This document shows positions 47,299 to 50,109 of a DNA stretch of 50,109 nt, piece by piece. The notes under the pieces were generated by a model. That model was not told the DNA's origin. It saw nothing but the letters and a program-made list of their open reading frames with translations, and searched no databases. Within the stretch, counting starts at the first letter, position 1. Every line of letters begins with the position of its first letter. A program made the position numbers and the translations under genes. Origin of the DNA: an uncultured Marvinbryantia sp. (lineage in GTDB: Bacteria > Bacillota > Clostridia > Lachnospirales > Lachnospiraceae); NCBI GenBank assembly GCA_934408725.1, contig CAKRVB010000020.1, forward strand, positions 1 through 50,109. The letters are read 5' to 3'.

Positions 47299-47520
47299 CC
47301 ACGGATTTCTCTTGTTTCTTCTTTTCCGGGGTCTGTTTGGGCTTGAGTACACGATATGTGACCGCGGATTTCTCTCATTTCTTCTTTCCCGGGGTCTGTT
47401 GGGGCTTGAGTAACCGATGTCTGACCGCGGATTTCTCTTGATTCTTCTTTTCCGAGGTCTGTTGGGGCTTGAGTAACCGATGTTTGACCGCGGATTTCTC
47501 TCGTTTCTTCTTTTCCGGGG
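47299..47520 (-). repeat. 63-bp tandem repeat array B
   Basis: CGGATTTCTCT-type starts recur at 47302, 47365, 47428 and 47491, an exact 63-base period, about 3.5 units with scattered changes. Read on the minus strand each unit has CCCCGGAAA and, after the same spacing as in array A, ATCCGCGGTCA. An open frame crosses it (PGKEETREIRGQT...), but no start site or family supports coding. It lies between the glycerate kinase and tRNA-Pro. Confidence 0.8.
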
Positions 47521-47598
47521 ACTGGTGGGATGCCCAATATATGATTATGAATGTAGCAATAATTAGCAATAATTTGCTTACATTTTTTCATAAAATAC

Positions 47599-47627
47599 TT
47601 GCATTTTTCTGCTATCAGTGTTATTAT
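47599..47627 (+). promoter_or_regulatory. Promoter of tRNA-Pro
   Basis: TTGCAT (47599-47604), 17-base spacer, TATTAT (47622-47627), 22 bases before the tRNA. Confidence 0.7.
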
Positions 47628-47649
47628 ATTGAAGCTAGTTCAAAGCAAT

Positions 47650-47723
47650 CGATGCGTGGCTCAGCTTGGTAGAGCGCTGCGTTCGGGACGCAGAGGTCGC
47701 AAGTTCAAATCTTGTCGCATCGA
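47650..47723 (+). tRNA. tRNA-Pro, anticodon CGG
   Basis: Complete cloverleaf: acceptor CGATGCG/CGCATCG, D stem GCTC/GAGC with AGCTTGGTA loop, anticodon stem CTGCG/CGCAG with loop TTCGGGA (anticodon CGG), variable AGGTC, T stem GCAAG/CTTGT with TTCAAAT. Discriminator A; CCA is not encoded. Reads proline CCG codons. Confidence 0.95.
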
Positions 47724-47725
47724 CT

Positions 47726-47769
47726 AATAAAAAATGGGATCACTCGTATGAGTGGTTCCATTTTTTATT
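47726..47769 (+). terminator. Terminator after tRNA-Pro
   Basis: AATAAAAAATGG.. pairs with ..CCATTTTTTATT, with inner CACTC/GAGTG, directly after the tRNA. Confidence 0.85.
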
Positions 47770-47859
47770 ACTGATTTCATATCATTGAACTTGTTATCTC
47801 TTCCGGCACTAATGCCGCTCGAGACGCAGATGGCATTATCCAAAAGGGACACTAAATAT

Positions 47860-47884
47860 GCCAAAAAACTCCGTCCCCAATGGC
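47860..47884 (-). repeat. Dispersed palindromic repeat, copy 3 (one arm)
   Basis: On the minus strand GCCATTGGGGACGGAGTTTT matches one arm of the complete copy at 33626-33681. CCCAATGGCTT follows a few bases on, echoing the duplication seen at copy 1. Confidence 0.6.
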
Positions 47885-47905
47885 TTACACCCAATGGCTT
47901 ACTAC

Positions 47906-47953
47906 AAAAAGACCGTGCCGCCATGGTTTACCATGGTAGCACGGTCTTTTTTA
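47906..47953 (-). terminator. Terminator of the right surface protein gene
   Basis: AAAAAGACCGTGC / GCACGGTCTTTTT with a nested CCATGG/CCATGG stem; T-run on the minus strand. Lies 33 bases past the surface-gene stop. Confidence 0.85.
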
Positions 47954-47986
47954 TTGCTTATTTACTTTTGATGGGAACGTCTGTGA

Positions 47987-50109
47987 TTAACGTTCTTTTT
48001 TCTTTCTGTAAACAACTGCTGTGCAACCTGCCATAATTGCTATTCCAAGAAGCAGCCAGTAGATCATCATGTTGGTGTCATCACCGGTCTTTGCAGCGGT
48101 GGATGACTTTGTGGATGTAGAGGAGCTGGAAGTTGTTGTAGATGTCTTCTCGCTTTCTTCCTCTGATCCGTCTTTGGATGCCTCCAATGGGTTGATGATC
48201 GTTGCTGTTGTATCGGTAGCTGTAGTCGGATTGATACCTTTCTTACAGTTATCGGAATATGCTGGTGCGCCATAGCCTTCCAGATGTGCATTTGCTGCAA
48301 CGATCGGCTGGTTATTGGCATCCAGCTCTGCTACGTAGTACGTAGTATTGGCTGTGTTATCCAGTTCATTAAATACGGTATTTCCAGATGTTGCATTGGA
48401 AATTGTGATCGTATTTACTGCAATTGGCGTGCCACTAAATGATGCGTTGTCATACAGACCTACCTTAATTGCTGCGTTGACACCTGATTTCGGTGTCTTA
48501 CCATTGCTGGTAGTGATCATCTTGGTTACGGTAATGGAACCTTCCATTGCTCCGTTTCCATCGTCTGGTTCCGGTTCGATCGGTACCGGATCTGTCTTGC
48601 TGCTGTCACCAGGCTGTGGGTTGTTCGGATCTTCACTGGTTCCTGTTGCAAATGCTGTGTTGAACAGTTTGTTTCCTTTCACTGTTCCGTCACCAGCCAT
48701 TACCAGGTAGGAAGCCTTGATATCCACAGAGGCCTTCGGTGCCAGTGTTGCGATCGTAGCTGTGCTGCCATCTACGGTGTACTTGCCATCTGCAGATGCT
48801 GCAATGGTGATGCTGCCCTTCGGTGAACCAGCGTCCAGAGTAGGTACATCATTTACTACGATGTTGTTTAGTGTGATGTTACCTGTGTTTTCCACATGAA
48901 TGTTGAATTCAATCGTGTCACCCACACGGTATCCGGTTACATCCTTGCCATCAATGGTGATGGTGGAGCCCTTGGAAGTTACGGTCTTGGTAACCTTAAG
49001 AGCGGAGGATGGTTTCACAGTAGGATCTTTTACTGATGCAGAAGCTGTTACTGTATTATCAGGTACTACTTCTTCGAATGCCTGTGCGGCTACTTCTGCT
49101 TCTTTCTCTGCCCGGGCAGGTGTACCAACTACTACTGCAGTATTCTCTACTTCACCAACCAGAATGTCAGCCTGTGTTACCTTATAAGATGCCTTGTAAA
49201 CATCTGTAGATTCATTCGGTACCAGTATTCCCACATTCCAGGTGTCACCAGTCTTCTCATCGGTAATCACTACATCATGCAGTGTTACATTACCGGTATT
49301 GTTTGCCTGAATATTGTAAGTAATAGTTTCGTCTTCTGCATAACCAGCAGCGTCTGCTGGTGTGCTGGTAGTTTCTTTTGTGATAGCAACAGATGGGTTT
49401 GGATCTTCTGTGATATCTTCCACTTCATCTCTACCTTCTGGTGTCTTTGGATTTTCCGGATCCTTCGGATCTGGTATATCATCACCTTTGACTGTTACTG
49501 TATTCAGGACACTTCCATTCAGGATGTCTTCCGTAGTTACAGTATACTCTCCAGTTATAGATACTGTCTGGCCTACTGCAAGAGTCAGGATTGTTACGGT
49601 TCCGTCTTCGCTTACAGTTGCATTTTCTGCATCCGCTTTGATGTTCTTCAGTCCGGCAAGTTTATCACTTACTACTACATTGCTGTAATCTACGTTTCCG
49701 TCATTCTTTACAGTAATGGTGTAATGGATTGTCTGGCCAAGGGCTGCTTTTGCATTTTCTGCTACATCGGATGTCTTCTCTACAGTAAGTGTAGTATCTA
49801 CATCGTCTGTCTCATCCTTCTTCTCGTCTCCGCCCTCTGGTTTCTTCGGATTTTCCGGATCCTTCGGATCTGGTACATTATCACCTTTGGCTGTCACTGC
49901 GTTCAGAACATTTCCTTTCAGGATATCTTCTGATGTTACTGTGTATTCTGCAGTGATGGTCACTGTCTGGCCTACTGCAAGAGTCGGGATTGTTACGGTT
50001 CCGTCTTCGCTTACAGTTGCATTTTCTGCATTCGCTTTGATGTTCTTCAGTCCGGCAAGTTTATCACTTACTACTACATTGCTGTAATCTACGTTTCCGT
50101 CATTCTTTA
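47987..50109 (-). CDS. Large cell-surface protein with DUF11-type repeats and degenerate sorting signal (5'-truncated by window edge)
   Basis: The frame is open from the right edge to a stop at 47987, about 706 residues; the true start is outside (the ATG at 49963 is internal). It holds one partial and three further DUF11/conserved-repeat domains (KNDGNVDYSNVVVSDKLAGL, NNTGNVTLHDVVITDE, ENTGNITLNNIVVNDV). The first two are 399 bp apart and nearly identical in bases. A Cna-B-like domain follows (SITVTKMITTSNGKTPKSGV), then a Ser/Thr-rich stalk and an anchor: AAKTGDDTN, a hydrophobic segment and RKKKER. The LP of LPxTG is missing, so a KTGD-type sortase signal is inferred. Likely an adhesin stalk. 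Confidence 0.9.
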   Translation of the reverse strand, partial: KNDGNVDYSNVVVSDKLAGLKNIKANAENATVSEDGTVTIPTLAVGQTVTITAEYTVTSEDILKGNVLNAVTAKGDNVPDPKDPENPKKPEGGDEKKDETDDVDTTLTVEKTSDVAENAKAALGQTIHYTITVKNDGNVDYSNVVVSDKLAGLKNIKADAENATVSEDGTVTILTLAVGQTVSITGEYTVTTEDILNGSVLNTVTVKGDDIPDPKDPENPKTPEGRDEVEDITEDPNPSVAITKETTSTPADAAGYAEDETITYNIQANNTGNVTLHDVVITDEKTGDTWNVGILVPNESTDVYKASYKVTQADILVGEVENTAVVVGTPARAEKEAEVAAQAFEEVVPDNTVTASASVKDPTVKPSSALKVTKTVTSKGSTITIDGKDVTGYRVGDTIEFNIHVENTGNITLNNIVVNDVPTLDAGSPKGSITIAASADGKYTVDGSTATIATLAPKASVDIKASYLVMAGDGTVKGNKLFNTAFATGTSEDPNNPQPGDSSKTDPVPIEPEPDDGNGAMEGSITVTKMITTSNGKTPKSGVNAAIKVGLYDNASFSGTPIAVNTITISNATSGNTVFNELDNTANTTYYVAELDANNQPIVAANAHLEGYGAPAYSDNCKKGINPTTATDTTATIINPLEASKDGSEEESEKTSTTTSSSSTSTKSSTAAKTGDDTNMMIYWLLLGIAIMAGCTAVVYRKKKER

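Noticed and set aside
47299..47520. CRISPR array
   Set aside because: Same reason: the unit is repeated as a whole, with no unique spacers.
47157..47591. 144-residue minus-strand frame through array B as a gene
   Set aside because: It overlaps the glycerate kinase ribosome site, has no initiation signal, and its only feature is the tandem repeat.
47650..47723. tRNA-Pro as an integration site with an island on one side
   Set aside because: No copy of the tRNA 3' end and no integrase was found within the window.

Overview
The window looks like chromosomal DNA of a gut Lachnospiraceae bacterium (Blautia/Ruminococcus/Dorea-like; this is inferred from gene content, not from a marker gene). Low-to-moderate GC, GGAGG-type ribosome sites, LPxTG-like surface proteins, several sugar ABC transporters and single-domain sugar kinases all fit a carbohydrate-fermenting Firmicute. 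Most genes are on the minus strand.

Layout. (a) 1-3353: the 5' part of a large secreted surface protein with pilin-type isopeptide repeats, running off the left edge. (b) 3666-4693: a broken PAS-GGDEF gene and a hairpin-rich intergenic element. (c) 4691-16755: a glycan-use locus with GH2 beta-mannosidase, YicI-like GH31, a three-component ABC importer and a LacI regulator on the minus strand, divergent from a GH94 cellobiose phosphorylase; an identical 12-mer lies in front of both divergent genes. (d) 16854-21490: glycerol kinase, a PfkB kinase and a ytr-like GntR/ABC module. (e) 21652-28930: a second sugar system with RpiR regulator, class II aldolase, ADP-dependent PFK/GK-type kinase, PfkB kinase, two permeases and a binding protein, driven by a near-consensus promoter with an 18-bp palindrome in it. 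(f) 29359-35935: DUF975 membrane protein, phosphoesterase, two related small proteins (one frameshifted), a BTAD-type regulator, YbaK deacylase, ArgJ and an MBL-fold hydrolase. (g) 36112-41425: NhaC antiporter, UroD-fold protein and MFS transporter, divergent from a PucR/CdaR-type regulator. (h) 41471-47723: a stand-alone RelA/SpoT-type synthetase, a 63-bp tandem array, a MATE exporter behind a leader-peptide/terminator attenuator, an L,D-transpeptidase, a glycerate kinase, a second 63-bp array and tRNA-Pro. (i) 47987-50109: the 3' part of a second surface protein with DUF11-type repeats, running off the right edge.

The strongest candidates for something undescribed are: a 12-codon leader ORF that spans an intrinsic terminator just before the MATE gene; a 63-bp tandem repeat family at two loci with the same internal spacing; the ABC/PfkB/ADP-kinase/aldolase operon, whose substrate cannot be named from sequence; and the UroD/NhaC/MFS/PucR locus. 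A dispersed palindromic repeat (core CCATTGGGGACGG) occurs three times at gene ends. Two genes appear frameshifted at short homopolymers, so sequencing error has to be kept in mind there.
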